Notes: a model not told the origin generated them from the sequence alone. 64,000 bases of DNA from Roseivirga thermotolerans (GCF_014653175.1 NZ_BNAG01000003.1:1-64000); one strand, 5' to 3'; shown: positions 18,460 to 27,703, counted from the first letter of the stretch. Made by a program: numbers and translations.

Positions 18460-19073
18460 TAGGCTTGTTCTTCTTTAAATGCTTTAATTTTATCCGATGC
18501 TTTGTAGTCAATGGCGTCCCTGTATTTTTTCTCCTTCAGGGTGTCCCATATATCCCTGTCTTCCTCGTCAGAAACATAGATGTCTTCCGATTTTACTATC
18601 CACACATTCATAATGGCCTTGTCTCGCGGAAAACTCTCTTTGGCGGCCAGTATTGCATCGTCATAATCTTTGGCAAGCACATTTCCTTCATATTTGTGTT
18701 GCTTGCCTCGCTTTGTGAGGTGAAACACCTCGAAAGATTCGCTGGTGCTACCCGAATATTTTCCTGAAAATGAATCGTAGATATCGATATCGTTTTCTGA
18801 ATAAGGGCTCACTTTTATGTTTTCCGTTTTTACAACACACAACGAGTTGCAGAACATGCCTCTACGACTATACTGCTCTTTGGCAAAGAGAAAAGCCATT
18901 TCTTCATTGGGGGCATGTACAATACCCACATGTTCGAAAGGCTTGCCTTCTTTTACCTGCACAAAGGCCTCATAAGTTTCAAACTGGTCCAAGGCCTCTT
19001 TACTGGGCATTGGCGTGTCGAATTCATTGGGTAAGCCTAAACGGTTTACTCTGGGGTCTAATGATTGAAGCAT
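18459..19073 (-). CDS. paaB: phenylacetyl-CoA epoxidase subunit PaaB, two-domain form
   Basis: 204 residues, about twice the usual length of roughly 95. Two PaaB-type units are visible: one from FETYEAFVQVKEGKPFEHVG to VVKTENIKVS (about 31-92), the other from FEVFHLTKRGKQHKYEG to IVKSEDIYVSD (about 113-172). The unit is thus duplicated within one chain. PaaB bridges PaaAC units in the epoxidase. It sits four bases downstream of paaA and overlaps paaC. Confidence 0.88.
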   Translation of the reverse strand: MLQSLDPRVNRLGLPNEFDTPMPSKEALDQFETYEAFVQVKEGKPFEHVGIVHAPNEEMAFLFAKEQYSRRGMFCNSLCVVKTENIKVSPYSENDIDIYDSFSGKYSGSTSESFEVFHLTKRGKQHKYEGNVLAKDYDDAILAAKESFPRDKAIMNVWIVKSEDIYVSDEEDRDIWDTLKEKKYRDAIDYKASDKIKAFKEEQA

Positions 19074-19076
19074 GGT

Positions 19077-20063
19077 TTAAGCTAGTGGTGTTACATATTT
19101 TGCTTTGGGGGCCAGCAAAGCTTCTCGCACCCATTTACCGCGCTCTTCCGCTATTCTTCTTACCGCCAGCCGCTCTTTGTTGCAAGGGCCATCGCCATTG
19201 ATCACACGTTTAAACTCGTCCCAATCAGGTTCGGTGTATTCCCATAGGCCGGTTTCGGTATTTTTACGCAGTTTATCATCCGGAATAGTTAATCCCAGTT
19301 CCCAAATTTTGGGCACATACATGTCTAAAAACTGCTGTCGGCATTCATCGTTCGAGGCCATTTTCACTTTCCACTTCATTAAGATTTCGGAGTGAACGGA
19401 AATCTTATCAGAAGGGCCAAAGAAGTGCATCATGGGAGCCCACCATCTGTTTACCGCAGCTTGCATCATTTCTCGCTGCTTTTTGGTGCCGGTAGCCAAG
19501 TGTATCACACAGTGGTGACCGTATTTTAGGTGGAATGATTCTTCTGCGCAGATACGCTCCAATGCGCGGCAGTAAGGACCATAACTTCCTTTGGAGTTTG
19601 CCAGTTGGTTCACAATAGCTCCTGCATCAACCAGCCAGCTGATGAAGCAAGAGTCGGCCCATGTAAAAGCCGGGTAATTGAATATGTTAGAGTATTTAGA
19701 CTTACCTGAAATAAGGTCGTCTATCATTTGCTCTCTAGGCTTGCCAAGGGTTTCTGCCGCAGCATAAAGCAATTGGGCATGGCCCACCTCGTCCTGAACC
19801 TTGGCCATAAGGGCCAGCTTCCTTTTAAAGCCGGGAGCTCTGGTTATCCAGGTGCCTTCCGGCAAAGCACCAATAATTTCCGAATGAGCGTGTTGTTCAA
19901 TCATTCGAATAAGCTGTTTTCTGTAGAGCTGAGGCATCCAGTCAGTCGGTTCAATTTTCTCACCTCTGTCTATTCGTGCTTCAAACTCTGCCAATTTTTT
20001 TGGATCTTCATCAGCCAGGGCAGTAGCCTTCATGGCCTCAAAAACGTTTCCACCTCCGTACAT
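19077..20063 (-). CDS. paaA: phenylacetyl-CoA epoxidase catalytic subunit PaaA
   Basis: 328 residues. Di-iron carboxylate ligands of the PaaA type are visible: E in [16 protein letters not shown], and the later [11 protein letters not shown]. PaaA epoxidises the ring of phenylacetyl-CoA with O2 and electrons from PaaE. It is the first structural gene after the TetR-family regulator, with a four-base gap, so regulator and oxygenase form one operon. Confidence 0.93.
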   Translation of the reverse strand: MYGGGNVFEAMKATALADEDPKKLAEFEARIDRGEKIEPTDWMPQLYRKQLIRMIEQHAHSEIIGALPEGTWITRAPGFKRKLALMAKVQDEVGHAQLLYAAAETLGKPREQMIDDLISGKSKYSNIFNYPAFTWADSCFISWLVDAGAIVNQLANSKGSYGPYCRALERICAEESFHLKYGHHCVIHLATGTKKQREMMQAAVNRWWAPMMHFFGPSDKISVHSEILMKWKVKMASNDECRQQFLDMYVPKIWELGLTIPDDKLRKNTETGLWEYTEPDWDEFKRVINGDGPCNKERLAVRRIAEERGKWVREALLAPKAKYVTPLA

Positions 20064-20067
20064 AGTT

Positions 20068-20649
20068 TTATTTCTTTAATCCGTTCAATATCAGGTTTGC
20101 GAGTTGTTTGCCAATTTCTTCCGGGCGCAAACTACCGGTAGGTTTGTACCAGTTGTACGTCCAGTTGAGCGATGAAAGTATGGTAAGCATCATAAACTTT
20201 TCATCTACCTTCTCAAACTCCCCATTTTCTATACCATTTCTTATAATGGTTTTAAAGCGGCCCTCGTAGTCTTCTCTCATCATCAGAAACTCAGAGAGGT
20301 GCGGCTCGCTCAAATGCCTCCATTCATGGAAGAATACAGCCGAGGCATCGGTGTCTTTCGTAATTACTTTTACATGGGCAATGGCCGCTTTTTCCATTTT
20401 TGCCGAAAAGCTGCCTTGCTCTTTTTCCACTTCCTTCCAGGCCGCAAAAAACTGGTCGGCCATGCGAAAACATATCTTTTGAAGAATTTCTTCTTTAGAT
20501 TTGATGTGTGAATAAAGGCTGGCGGCCTCAATGCCCAGCACTTGAGCCAGGTCGCGCATAGAAGTGGCAGCATAACCTTTCTCCCTAAAAAGCTTGGTTG
20601 CTTTCTCTTCTATTTGTTGCTTGCGTGATTTCTTAACCAGTATTTCCAT
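20068..20649 (-). CDS. TetR-family regulator of the paa operon, PaaR-like
   Basis: 193 residues. The N-terminal TetR helix-turn-helix reads [20 protein letters not shown] followed by [20 protein letters not shown]; the C-terminal ligand domain is of the FadR/PaaR sort. It starts the paa operon and its own promoter contains the palindrome CTAACGTTCGTTAG, which fits the published Thermus PaaR operator pattern CNAACGNNCGTTNG. It probably represses itself and paaABCD and is released by phenylacetyl-CoA; the ligand is inference. Confidence 0.85.
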   Translation of the reverse strand: MEILVKKSRKQQIEEKATKLFREKGYAATSMRDLAQVLGIEAASLYSHIKSKEEILQKICFRMADQFFAAWKEVEKEQGSFSAKMEKAAIAHVKVITKDTDASAVFFHEWRHLSEPHLSEFLMMREDYEGRFKTIIRNGIENGEFEKVDEKFMMLTILSSLNWTYNWYKPTGSLRPEEIGKQLANLILNGLKK

Positions 20650-20654
20650 TCACT

Positions 20655-20686
20655 CAAAGATATACATACTAACGTTCGTTAGCAAA
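20655..20686 (-). promoter_or_regulatory. promoter of the paa operon with PaaR-type operator
   Basis: Read on the minus strand there is TTTG (-33 box, 20686-20683), exactly 20 nt, then TATCTTTG (-7 box, TAnnTTTG, 20662-20655). The palindrome CTAACGTTCGTTAG (20669-20682) fills most of the gap. The regulator ATG begins only five bases after the -7 box, so the transcript would be almost leaderless. This is a textbook Bacteroidota promoter and gives a ruler for the phage elements in this window. Confidence 0.85.
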
Positions 20687-20715
20687 TAATTGTTGAGAGC
20701 TAATTTCTTGATTTT

Positions 20716-21210
20716 ATGAATTTAAGCGACCCTGAATTTGATAAGCAAGCCTACTTTAAACGGCTGGAATCACTGATTTACCTGCTTTTGATGTTGCCCT
20801 TGCTGGCCTTTGGGTGGGTTTTTCTAGAAAAGAACAAGGCAGGGGATTTGCGTTCGGTGTTTTTCGATAACCCCGATCTCATGTTTCATGGGGTAATGGG
20901 GATTGGTGTAGGGTACATTATTATGCGTACAACAGCGACATGGAACAGGGATATGCGCAAGGCTACGGAGCCATTTAAGGAGTTGGATGTAAAACTGAAG
21001 ATGTTGCGCAAGCCGATATTGTATCGGAATGTGCTATGGGCTTTTGGTGCAGCCATAGGTGCTTATGGTCTTTATGAAAAAGGAGATATGGTTTACGCAA
21101 TGGTATTTACCGTGTTTCTTGTTCTTATGACTGCCAACCGCCCAACAGGACGTTATTTTGCTAAGTTACTTAAGCTAAAGGGAGAAGAACGCCAGTGGAT
21201 GGAGAGGTAG
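20716..21210 (+). CDS. hypothetical membrane protein
   Basis: 164 residues with four hydrophobic segments (about 16-34, 55-72, 98-116 and 120-138) and charged ends. No family was recognised. It diverges from the paa operon, and its promoter may share the operator region at 20669-20682, which would place it under the same regulator. Confidence 0.6.
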   Translation: MNLSDPEFDKQAYFKRLESLIYLLLMLPLLAFGWVFLEKNKAGDLRSVFFDNPDLMFHGVMGIGVGYIIMRTTATWNRDMRKATEPFKELDVKLKMLRKPILYRNVLWAFGAAIGAYGLYEKGDMVYAMVFTVFLVLMTANRPTGRYFAKLLKLKGEERQWMER

Positions 21211-21219
21211 GAGCTGAAT

Positions 21220-21280
21220 AAAAAACGGTCTCAAAAGTAGCTCAGTGGCCTAAAAGCCTGGCTCTCTTAAGACCGTTTTG
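21220..21280 (+). terminator. long-stem hairpin after the membrane protein gene
   Basis: AAAACGGTCT pairs with AGACCGTTTT around a loop of about 38 nt, followed by a short GT-rich tail. A second small hairpin (AGCCAAA...TTTGGCT, about 21289-21309) lies between it and the convergent gene. Together they separate the two convergent units. Confidence 0.6.
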
Positions 21281-21318
21281 TGCAGGGTCAGCCAAAGTTT
21301 TGGTTTGGCTGTCTGATT

Positions 21319-22269
21319 TTAGAAGGTAATGCCTATAGTGACGGGGTTTAACTGGGGCCCTTTGCCTTCTTCAAAAAGCTCGTTGAAGTCGTAGGTCATA
21401 AACATATCGAAGCCGTTAATTCCGATTTGAGCTCTTAGACCATAGCGGAAGTCGTTTACAAAGAACCCGCCTTTCTCTTTGTCTTTCTGACGTCCGTCAT
21501 CGTTGCGGTAAATGTATTTGGCTTTGTTATTTAGTCGCAAGCCCACGTAGGGGCCAACTCCAAAACGGAAGCCTCTGCGTTCGCTAAACGCTACTCGTAC
21601 GTCATCTTCCATAAACCTTCTAACTATTCTTTTGCCATGGCCAAGATCTATCATGGGAATGGCCTGAAAAGTGAGGTAGGTTACCTTGAGTTTGCTTTTA
21701 AGTGCACTGTTAATATTGTTGGCCTCAGTGAAATTGAGTTGCCCACCGTTAGGGTCGAGTCGCGTAGAAGCGTTCTCAAATTTGAAGTTGTACCAGCTAA
21801 ATCCACCACCCCATTCAATAAAGAGGGGGCTGGAAATGTAGGAGGTGTGATTCCAGGTGAGCCCAGTATATATGGAACTGATGGGTTTGAGTTGATAAAG
21901 ATCTGAAGAAGAGGGGAAATCTCCGTCAGAAAGATAATTGTTCAAACCAATGTCAAAATTCAGTCCGCGCAGTGTGCCATGATCATGTTGTTCGAAATAC
22001 TCTATGGTAGAGGCATTGCTTCCTCTCCAGTCTCTGTAGTCCCACTCCCAGCGATCTTCCACTTCCAGTTCAAGTCCAAGAAAGCCAATGCGGAGGTAGA
22101 AATCATCGTCAGATATGTAGAGCTTGTTCTTTTCTGCCCGAGGAATACTTACTACCGTGTCGAGTCGTTCAAAGTCGCCATATTTTGCCCATCGTACCTG
22201 GGCATGTGCCTGAGAAGCTGACATGACCAGTGCCAGTCCAAGCAGTATGGGTAGTATTACTTTTTTCAT
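21319..22269 (-). CDS. outer-membrane beta-barrel-like protein, paralogue A
   Basis: 316 residues with a signal peptide (KKVILPILLGLALVMSASQAHA). Alternating hydrophobic/aromatic strands follow, and the C-terminus ends in ...NPVTIGITF with a terminal Phe, typical of outer-membrane barrels. It shares layout and ending with the neighbouring gene (paralogue B). Both lie downstream of an ECF sigma factor and a membrane partner, and the four genes run in one direction with short gaps. The function is unknown. Confidence 0.6.
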   Translation of the reverse strand: MKKVILPILLGLALVMSASQAHAQVRWAKYGDFERLDTVVSIPRAEKNKLYISDDDFYLRIGFLGLELEVEDRWEWDYRDWRGSNASTIEYFEQHDHGTLRGLNFDIGLNNYLSDGDFPSSSDLYQLKPISSIYTGLTWNHTSYISSPLFIEWGGGFSWYNFKFENASTRLDPNGGQLNFTEANNINSALKSKLKVTYLTFQAIPMIDLGHGKRIVRRFMEDDVRVAFSERRGFRFGVGPYVGLRLNNKAKYIYRNDDGRQKDKEKGGFFVNDFRYGLRAQIGINGFDMFMTYDFNELFEEGKGPQLNPVTIGITF

Positions 22270-22290
22270 GTTGTTTAACTTTTGAGTTGT

Positions 22291-23163
22291 TTAAAAGATT
22301 ATACCAAAGGTTACCGGAGTTAAGCGCGGGGCGGTTTTGTCTTCATCGAAGAACTCCGTGAGATCGTAGTTGAAGAACAAGTCCATAAAGTCCCACCCTA
22401 TCTGGCCTCTGAATCCATACTTGAATGGATTGATATGGAAGCTGTCAGACATTTTGTCTTTCTGCTTGTCGCCAGAGGCGTCATCGTACTTCATTTTTGT
22501 GTTGCTGCTAATGCGGTAGCCTCCATAAACCCCAAAGCCTACTCTGAAATCTCGGTATCGGCCAAAGGAAATGGTTGGTACAAAGTGCACATTCAGGTAG
22601 CCTACATTGATTTTACTTTTGCGGCCGGTGATGTCATTTCTTTCTGAAAACACTACGGCATCATCTACCTTGTCTACACTCACACGGGTGTTCTCGAAGG
22701 CGTAGTCGAGAAAACTGGCTCCAATTCCCCAGTCGAGATAGAGCGGACCGAGTAGGTGCGAAATGTTGTCGAAGTTGAGTCCTACATACCATGAGTTAAT
22801 GGGTAGAAGGCTGTAGAGCTTATCGCTGTTGGGTAGGTCGCCATCTTCTAACCAGTTGTTGAGTCCCAGGTACACATTAAAGAAGTTTTCCGTGCCCCTG
22901 CGTGGATAATACTTGTCTACATCGAAGGGGCTTCTTCTCAGGCTGTTTGCTATGGAATGCGTGTTCACCTGACCCGGACTCTCTACTTTCAGGGTGTTTG
23001 TTGGTTCAAAATCGGTAAGGTTAGTGGAGGGAGAAAGTCCCTTTTTCCATACATTGGAGGTAACTGTCAGTCGATCGGAAAGATCGGTTTGTGCCTGGAG
23101 TGCCGGGCTCACCAAGGCCGTGATCAGCACAACTAGTGCTGCCATTCGTAAGGTAGTTTTCAT
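22291..23163 (-). CDS. outer-membrane beta-barrel-like protein, paralogue B
   Basis: 290 residues with a signal peptide (MAALVVLITALVSPALQAQ). Motifs shared with paralogue A include GLNNWLEDGDLPNSDKLY (against GLNNYLSDGDFPSSSDLY), GVYGGYRI, FKYGFRGQIG, and an ending ...TPVTFGIIF. A tandem duplication is likely. It probably forms a barrel in the outer membrane; no substrate or role can be assigned. Confidence 0.6.
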   Translation of the reverse strand: MKTTLRMAALVVLITALVSPALQAQTDLSDRLTVTSNVWKKGLSPSTNLTDFEPTNTLKVESPGQVNTHSIANSLRRSPFDVDKYYPRRGTENFFNVYLGLNNWLEDGDLPNSDKLYSLLPINSWYVGLNFDNISHLLGPLYLDWGIGASFLDYAFENTRVSVDKVDDAVVFSERNDITGRKSKINVGYLNVHFVPTISFGRYRDFRVGFGVYGGYRISSNTKMKYDDASGDKQKDKMSDSFHINPFKYGFRGQIGWDFMDLFFNYDLTEFFDEDKTAPRLTPVTFGIIF

Positions 23164-23187
23164 CTGATATTTATTTTGAGTTGTTGA

Positions 23188-23967
23188 CTATTGTTTCAAT
23201 GGAGGGTGTTCGTCAATGTCTTCGTCTTCGCCTTCTGTTTTGAGGCCGTACTTGAGTTCATTGGAAACAAACTCGTTTTTGGATTTTCTTATTTCCGAAA
23301 TGGCCTTCTTGCCATTGTTTACGCTGCGGGCTACGCTAACAATACTGTTTAAAAACCCGGGCTTTTTCTTGCTTTCGTTTTCAACAGCTTCCATTTCGGC
23401 AGGGCTAATGATTAGTTGCTCTAATAGAGCGTCTTCGTTTATGCTTAGGCTTCTTGCCCTACGGTTGCTAACAAAAAGCACCGGAGTTTGTAGTGTGGTA
23501 GGGCTTATGGGTTCTATAGAGAGTTCTGCCAGGTTTACATCGGCAAGGTTTACAGGCAGGGTTGCCTGAGTCTCGGCCAGGGCTGTTTGGTCGAGTTGTT
23601 TAGCATTTACCAATGTGGGTATTTTAACCGGAGGATTCGTTGCATCCGGCAGCTTATCTCTCTTGGCCAGGGTTTGTGGCTGTGTAGCCTGAGTTTTTGG
23701 TGGCATGTTATTGGCCGGGCCCGTTTGTTCTGTAGCTTGTTGAGCTAGCTCCTGGCCGGAAGGTTCTTTGCCGGTGTTGGTTAGGGCCAGCCAACCCATT
23801 GCGGCCAAAAGCATGGTGGAGGCTGCAATGCTCATCCAAAAGTATACTCCTCTCTTCTTTTTTTGAGGAAGCTGGTTTTCTAGTTTGGCCCAGATGTCTG
23901 CCGGAGGTGGCATTTTGTGCGATGCCAGTCCTTTAAGGAATAGTTCATCAATTGGGTTACCCTTCAT
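23188..23967 (-). CDS. single-span membrane protein, probable sigma-factor partner
   Basis: 259 residues. A short cytoplasmic part (about 1-40, with MPPPADIWAKLENQL) is followed by one membrane span (about 43-61), then a Pro/Thr/Gln-rich low-complexity region and an acidic C-terminus (EGEDEDIDEH). This form is often found beside ECF sigma factors in Bacteroidota, where the N-terminal tail acts as anti-sigma. Here its start overlaps the sigma-factor stop by 11 bases. The anti-sigma role is inferred from position and topology. Confidence 0.6.
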   Translation of the reverse strand: MKGNPIDELFLKGLASHKMPPPADIWAKLENQLPQKKKRGVYFWMSIAASTMLLAAMGWLALTNTGKEPSGQELAQQATEQTGPANNMPPKTQATQPQTLAKRDKLPDATNPPVKIPTLVNAKQLDQTALAETQATLPVNLADVNLAELSIEPISPTTLQTPVLFVSNRRARSLSINEDALLEQLIISPAEMEAVENESKKKPGFLNSIVSVARSVNNGKKAISEIRKSKNEFVSNELKYGLKTEGEDEDIDEHPPLKQ

Positions 23968-24538
23968 GGCTCAATAATTTATCATTCAAATAATGCTCTG
24001 CTTCGACCAAAAGCTTTTGTAAATGGGCTCTTGCTCTACTCAACTGCGACTTCGAAGTGTTTTCACTTATGCCCAGTTGTTCGGCAATTTCCTTGTGCGA
24101 AAAGCCTTCGATGGCGTAGAGGTTGAAAACCGTTTTGTAGCCGGTAGGCAATCGGTTGATCATTTTCATTAGATCTTCCACTTCCAGGTGATCCTGGAGT
24201 TGATTGTAGTCTGGCTCGCGTTCGGCATTTTCAATCTCTACCTGCATGTACAGGCTCTTGTTTTTTCGAATATATGTTAGTGATTCGTTGACCATTATTC
24301 TTCGAATCCAGCCTTCAAAGCTTCCTTCACTCTTGAACTGGTCGATTTTACTGAACACTTTCATAAATCCGCATACCAAAACATCTTCAGCAGCTTCTTC
24401 TTCGCTGATGTACCGTCTGCACACAGAGAACATCAGGCCAGCGTACTTTTCGTACAACTCGCGCTGAGCTTTTCTGTCGCCTTTACGGCAAGCTTCTAAA
24501 AGCCTCTCTTCAGTTTTTGACCTTTTGATTTGAAGCAT
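23957..24538 (-). CDS. ECF-type RNA polymerase sigma factor
   Basis: 193 residues from ATG 24538. Region 2 reads LYEKYAGLMFSVCRRYI...AEDVL..GFMKVF, with GSFEGWIRRIMVNESLTYIR after it. Region 4 reads LPTGYKTVFNLYAIEGFSHK followed by EIAEQLGISENTSKSQLSRA. It is followed by an overlapping membrane partner and two outer-membrane-type paralogues that may be its regulon. An in-frame ATG at 24589 would add 17 residues with no similarity to the family. Confidence 0.9.
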   Translation of the reverse strand: MLQIKRSKTEERLLEACRKGDRKAQRELYEKYAGLMFSVCRRYISEEEAAEDVLVCGFMKVFSKIDQFKSEGSFEGWIRRIMVNESLTYIRKNKSLYMQVEIENAEREPDYNQLQDHLEVEDLMKMINRLPTGYKTVFNLYAIEGFSHKEIAEQLGISENTSKSQLSRARAHLQKLLVEAEHYLNDKLLSHEG

Positions 24539-24716
24539 GTTTTGGTTGACTACACAAGGTAGATGTATGAATGATAAATTACGTTGCATCTCGTTTGCGA
24601 AAAAAAAATCGTTCGTTTAACGTGATGCTCTGTAAAGGTAATAAAGGTTCTCTTTATCAGTGAGTTATGTTCTGTTGTTTCTTTTGTTGTTTCTGTTCTT
24701 TTGAGAAATTGATTGG

Positions 24717-27164
24717 TTAGTATTGACTTACAATAGCCGAGTTGGCTTTGTCTTGAATGTCTAGTCGGGGGGAGCCCTTGTAGCGAATAGAAGAAAAACC
24801 TCCTGCTTCAACGGTAAGGTATTCTGTAACGGTTAGTCTGGCTCGTGCTTCACCATTGGTGCTTATGTCGCACTCTTCTATACGGCCGTCATAGGCATAT
24901 AAGCGTGCGTTGTCCGACACCGCAATATTAGCTCGCTGAATTTTTGCCTGTGAGTCTACTCGTGCCTCGTCTTTAAGAATTAAGGAGAGGGTATTTAGCT
25001 CACCGGAAAGATTGAGTCGTGCTTGTTGGCTGAGCACAATGGCTAAATCTTCAAAATTTTGAAGTCCCAGATTCACATTAGCTTCTCCTGACAATGTCAG
25101 GTTGTTTATTTCCGGAGTCTGAATGATGAGTCGGGTAGTGCCCCAGTTTGAGGTGGTTCGGACTTCGCTCACCTCCAGACGGCTGCCATTGACACGAAGG
25201 GCTAACTGGTCGAAGTGCGCCTCGTTGCCTTCTATCCTTACTCCGTGTGTATTGCTATACTCCAGTGAAAGGGCAATACTGCTGGAAATGCTAATGTCTG
25301 AAAAAGAGCTAAGGTCGAAGTTTTTGGTGTCGTTGTAGCCTGCTCTTGAATTGACCTCTGTATTGTCTTCATTGCAGGTAACACACTGCAATGTGCCGTC
25401 TTCATCGAATATCCAGGTATTGCGGTATATCTCCCACCAGTTATAACGGAAGCTGAAATAGTGTAGGAGCTTGCTCATGCCCTGGTCTACTTTGAACGGC
25501 TGATTGGTTGGTATGTAGAGGGTAAGGTCAATGTCTTGAAACCTGAACTGGGCATTTTCGGGCAGACTCAGTTGGCTATCGAAGACTATGCGACCGTCTG
25601 TCAGAGAGTAATTGTAATTGATCTGTTCCGCATTTCTGTCGGCCTCTTCAGTATTTCTTCCGCGAGCGGTTGCTCTTTTTTCCAAACGCCAGGTATTGTC
25701 TCTGCTGGCGCGCAGGTCTAAATCAGTAAACTCTCCCTCCCAGGAATTATTTCGGTATTCTCGGTTACGCCTTCTTTCCATTCGTTCTACGGTTTTCAGG
25801 CTAAGGGTTATGGTGTCGCCTTTGACTTCCAGCACTTCGGTACTGTCGGCATAGCCTTCTTCTCTGAAGTCTTTTACAATCGTAGATACGGTAGCAAAAG
25901 CGGCTATTACGGAGATCATCCAGATACCTAATATGCTCCAGCCTACCGAGCTGCTCATTACCTTGCGTTTGGCAATAATGGTAATGCCGGCAATGAATAC
26001 ATAGAGGAATGGGATGAACACTGCTGCAAAAGTGAAGAGTATTCCGGCTTCTGAAACAGTATTGTTGAATAGATAAAAAGGAATGTCTGAGTCGGGCCAA
26101 AGGAACCAGTCGCCCTCGTGCAGGCCTAGTAATACTCCTGTTACCACGAGTATGGAAAACATTATGGCCAAACCGGTAAAAGAAATTATAGCACCTATGA
26201 AGATGCGGAAGGCTGCGGCAATAAAGAGCAGAAGTGGGGCCAATGCACTTCCTAATGCGCGAAATATTCGGCCGATGAGTCGGAAAGGGAAAAGGATTAC
26301 CTTGGTAAACAGGCCCTCTCCTTTCGGGTTTAGATCTTCTTCCTTGTTTTTCTTTATGTTGTTGTCAATGTTGGAGAGAGTTACTTTTTCTCCCTTCATT
26401 TGCATTTTGTCTGTAAGCGATTTAGCCTGTGGAGCAATGATCCACAGGACTATGTAAGCTAACAGGCCGGTGCCGAAACCAAAGAACAGGACTATAAATA
26501 TTATCCGGAATATGATGGTGTCGGTTTTGAAATAGTTGGCCAAACCGGCTGCCACACCTCCTAACACCCGATCGTCAGGGTCTCGATAAAACTTTTTGAT
26601 GGAGTCATCATCTTTAAGTTCTGTACTACCGGGAATCACTATCCACATAATGATGTAAACTATGAGGCCAAAGCCTGCAAAGAAACTCAGCACAAAGGCG
26701 ATGCGAATCCACAGGGGATCTATGTTAAAGTATTTGGCTACTCCGGATGATACTCCACCTACAATCTGATCGTTTAAGTCGCGATATAGCTTGCGGGCTT
26801 TATAGGTGTTTTCGTAAGTATAGCCGGTGGTTTTCTTTGGGTCTTCCGAGTTGTTGTCAGAGCTTCCGGCAGAAAAATCTGCTTCTTCTTCCATGGCCTC
26901 AAAATCAGAGACTTTTCCCATGGTGCTAATGAGTTGGTCAATGTCATCATTAGAGATAACCTGTTTGCCTTCTTCATCGAGTTTTTCCAGAAAGATTTCT
27001 GCAATCCGACTCTCTATGTCGGCAATAATCTCTTCGCTACCATCGTAGCTGCTAAAGTACTTGTTGATAGAATCGAGATAGTCTTTGAGTTTTTTATAGC
27101 CATCTTCTTCTATGTGGAATATGATACCACTAATATTTATACTGATATTCTTCTTCATGACCAT
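24717..27164 (-). CDS. PspC-domain membrane protein with C-terminal beta-helix-like (DUF2807) region
   Basis: 815 residues. An N-terminal segment (about 1-95) resembles small Bacteroidota PspC-associated helical domains. Two PspC domains follow in tandem: YRDLNDQIVGGVSSGVAKYF then FYRDPDDRVLGGVAAGLANYF, each with a membrane span. Further spans lie around 290-430. The last 200 residues carry a DUF2807/GIN-type right-handed repeat (NNLTLSGEANVNLG, LNLSGELNTLSL). It is probably an envelope-stress protein. It overlaps the upstream PadR-family regulator (ATGA), an arrangement common in Bacteroidota. Confidence 0.85.
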   Translation of the reverse strand: MVMKKNISINISGIIFHIEEDGYKKLKDYLDSINKYFSSYDGSEEIIADIESRIAEIFLEKLDEEGKQVISNDDIDQLISTMGKVSDFEAMEEEADFSAGSSDNNSEDPKKTTGYTYENTYKARKLYRDLNDQIVGGVSSGVAKYFNIDPLWIRIAFVLSFFAGFGLIVYIIMWIVIPGSTELKDDDSIKKFYRDPDDRVLGGVAAGLANYFKTDTIIFRIIFIVLFFGFGTGLLAYIVLWIIAPQAKSLTDKMQMKGEKVTLSNIDNNIKKNKEEDLNPKGEGLFTKVILFPFRLIGRIFRALGSALAPLLLFIAAAFRIFIGAIISFTGLAIMFSILVVTGVLLGLHEGDWFLWPDSDIPFYLFNNTVSEAGILFTFAAVFIPFLYVFIAGITIIAKRKVMSSSVGWSILGIWMISVIAAFATVSTIVKDFREEGYADSTEVLEVKGDTITLSLKTVERMERRRNREYRNNSWEGEFTDLDLRASRDNTWRLEKRATARGRNTEEADRNAEQINYNYSLTDGRIVFDSQLSLPENAQFRFQDIDLTLYIPTNQPFKVDQGMSKLLHYFSFRYNWWEIYRNTWIFDEDGTLQCVTCNEDNTEVNSRAGYNDTKNFDLSSFSDISISSSIALSLEYSNTHGVRIEGNEAHFDQLALRVNGSRLEVSEVRTTSNWGTTRLIIQTPEINNLTLSGEANVNLGLQNFEDLAIVLSQQARLNLSGELNTLSLILKDEARVDSQAKIQRANIAVSDNARLYAYDGRIEECDISTNGEARARLTVTEYLTVEAGGFSSIRYKGSPRLDIQDKANSAIVSQY

Positions 27165-27499
27165 TACTTAGATGTTTTTGTGATGATTTGTGTGGTTGAA
27201 CCGACCAGTTCTTGCCAGGTATTGACAAGTTGATTCAAGAAATCCTGGCCTTTTGGAGTGATGGTGTAGTACTTTCGGGGTGGTCCCGAGTTAGATTCAA
27301 CCCACTTGTACTCTACCAAACCTGCTTTGCGCAGGCGAGTGAGCAAGGGGTAGAGGGTGCCTTCAACTACCATTATTTTTGCTGAGGTAAGCTCCTCTAG
27401 CATGTCGGAGGCGTAGACTTCTCCCCTCGAGATTATGTGCAGAATGCAGAATTCGAGAATTCCCTTCCGCATTTGCACTTGTGTATTTTCCAAATTCAT
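27164..27499 (-). CDS. PadR-family transcriptional regulator
   Basis: 111 residues forming a winged helix of PadR type: MRKGILEFCILHIISRGEVY then ASDMLEEL, VEGTLYPLLTRLRKAGLVEY, and the RKYYTITPKG wing. It is translationally coupled to the PspC gene. A perfect palindrome in its promoter (27540-27560) suggests that it represses its own operon. Confidence 0.9.
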   Translation of the reverse strand: MNLENTQVQMRKGILEFCILHIISRGEVYASDMLEELTSAKIMVVEGTLYPLLTRLRKAGLVEYKWVESNSGPPRKYYTITPKGQDFLNQLVNTWQELVGSTTQIITKTSK

Positions 27500-27522
27500 C
27501 TATTCAAGTTTTAGACCTCATG

Positions 27523-27560
27523 CAAATATACGAAAGAAGGTACTATGTGTTGCATAGTAC
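27523..27560 (-). promoter_or_regulatory. padR-pspC promoter with palindromic operator
   Basis: On the minus strand the -7 element is TATATTTG (27530-27523). Upstream, over the -33 region, lies the perfect inverted repeat GTACTATG-TGTTG-CATAGTAC (27540-27560). The position suits repression by the PadR-family protein encoded immediately downstream. Confidence 0.65.
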
Positions 27561-27695
27561 TATATAAAAAATATTACCTTGTGGTGAAGGGGTAGCTAAA
27601 AATGGCTTTTTTAACCGGTGTCGGTGGTTTTTGGGTAATAAAAAATCTTTATTGCAGTTGAATGTTAAAAATGACGCAAATCCAGTAGGTATATT

Positions 27696-27703
27696 TAATT
27701 TTG
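27696..27703 (+). promoter_or_regulatory. candidate -7 element for the PorV-like gene
   Basis: TAATTTTG matches TAnnTTTG and ends 17 bases before the ATG at 27721. No good -33 box is seen at the usual distance, so the call rests on the -7 box alone. Confidence 0.35.

Noticed and set aside
24539-24640. Promoter of the sigma-factor operon (TAATTTAT near 24570 on the minus strand).
   Set aside because: It does not match TAnnTTTG well enough, and no -33 box was found at the proper distance.
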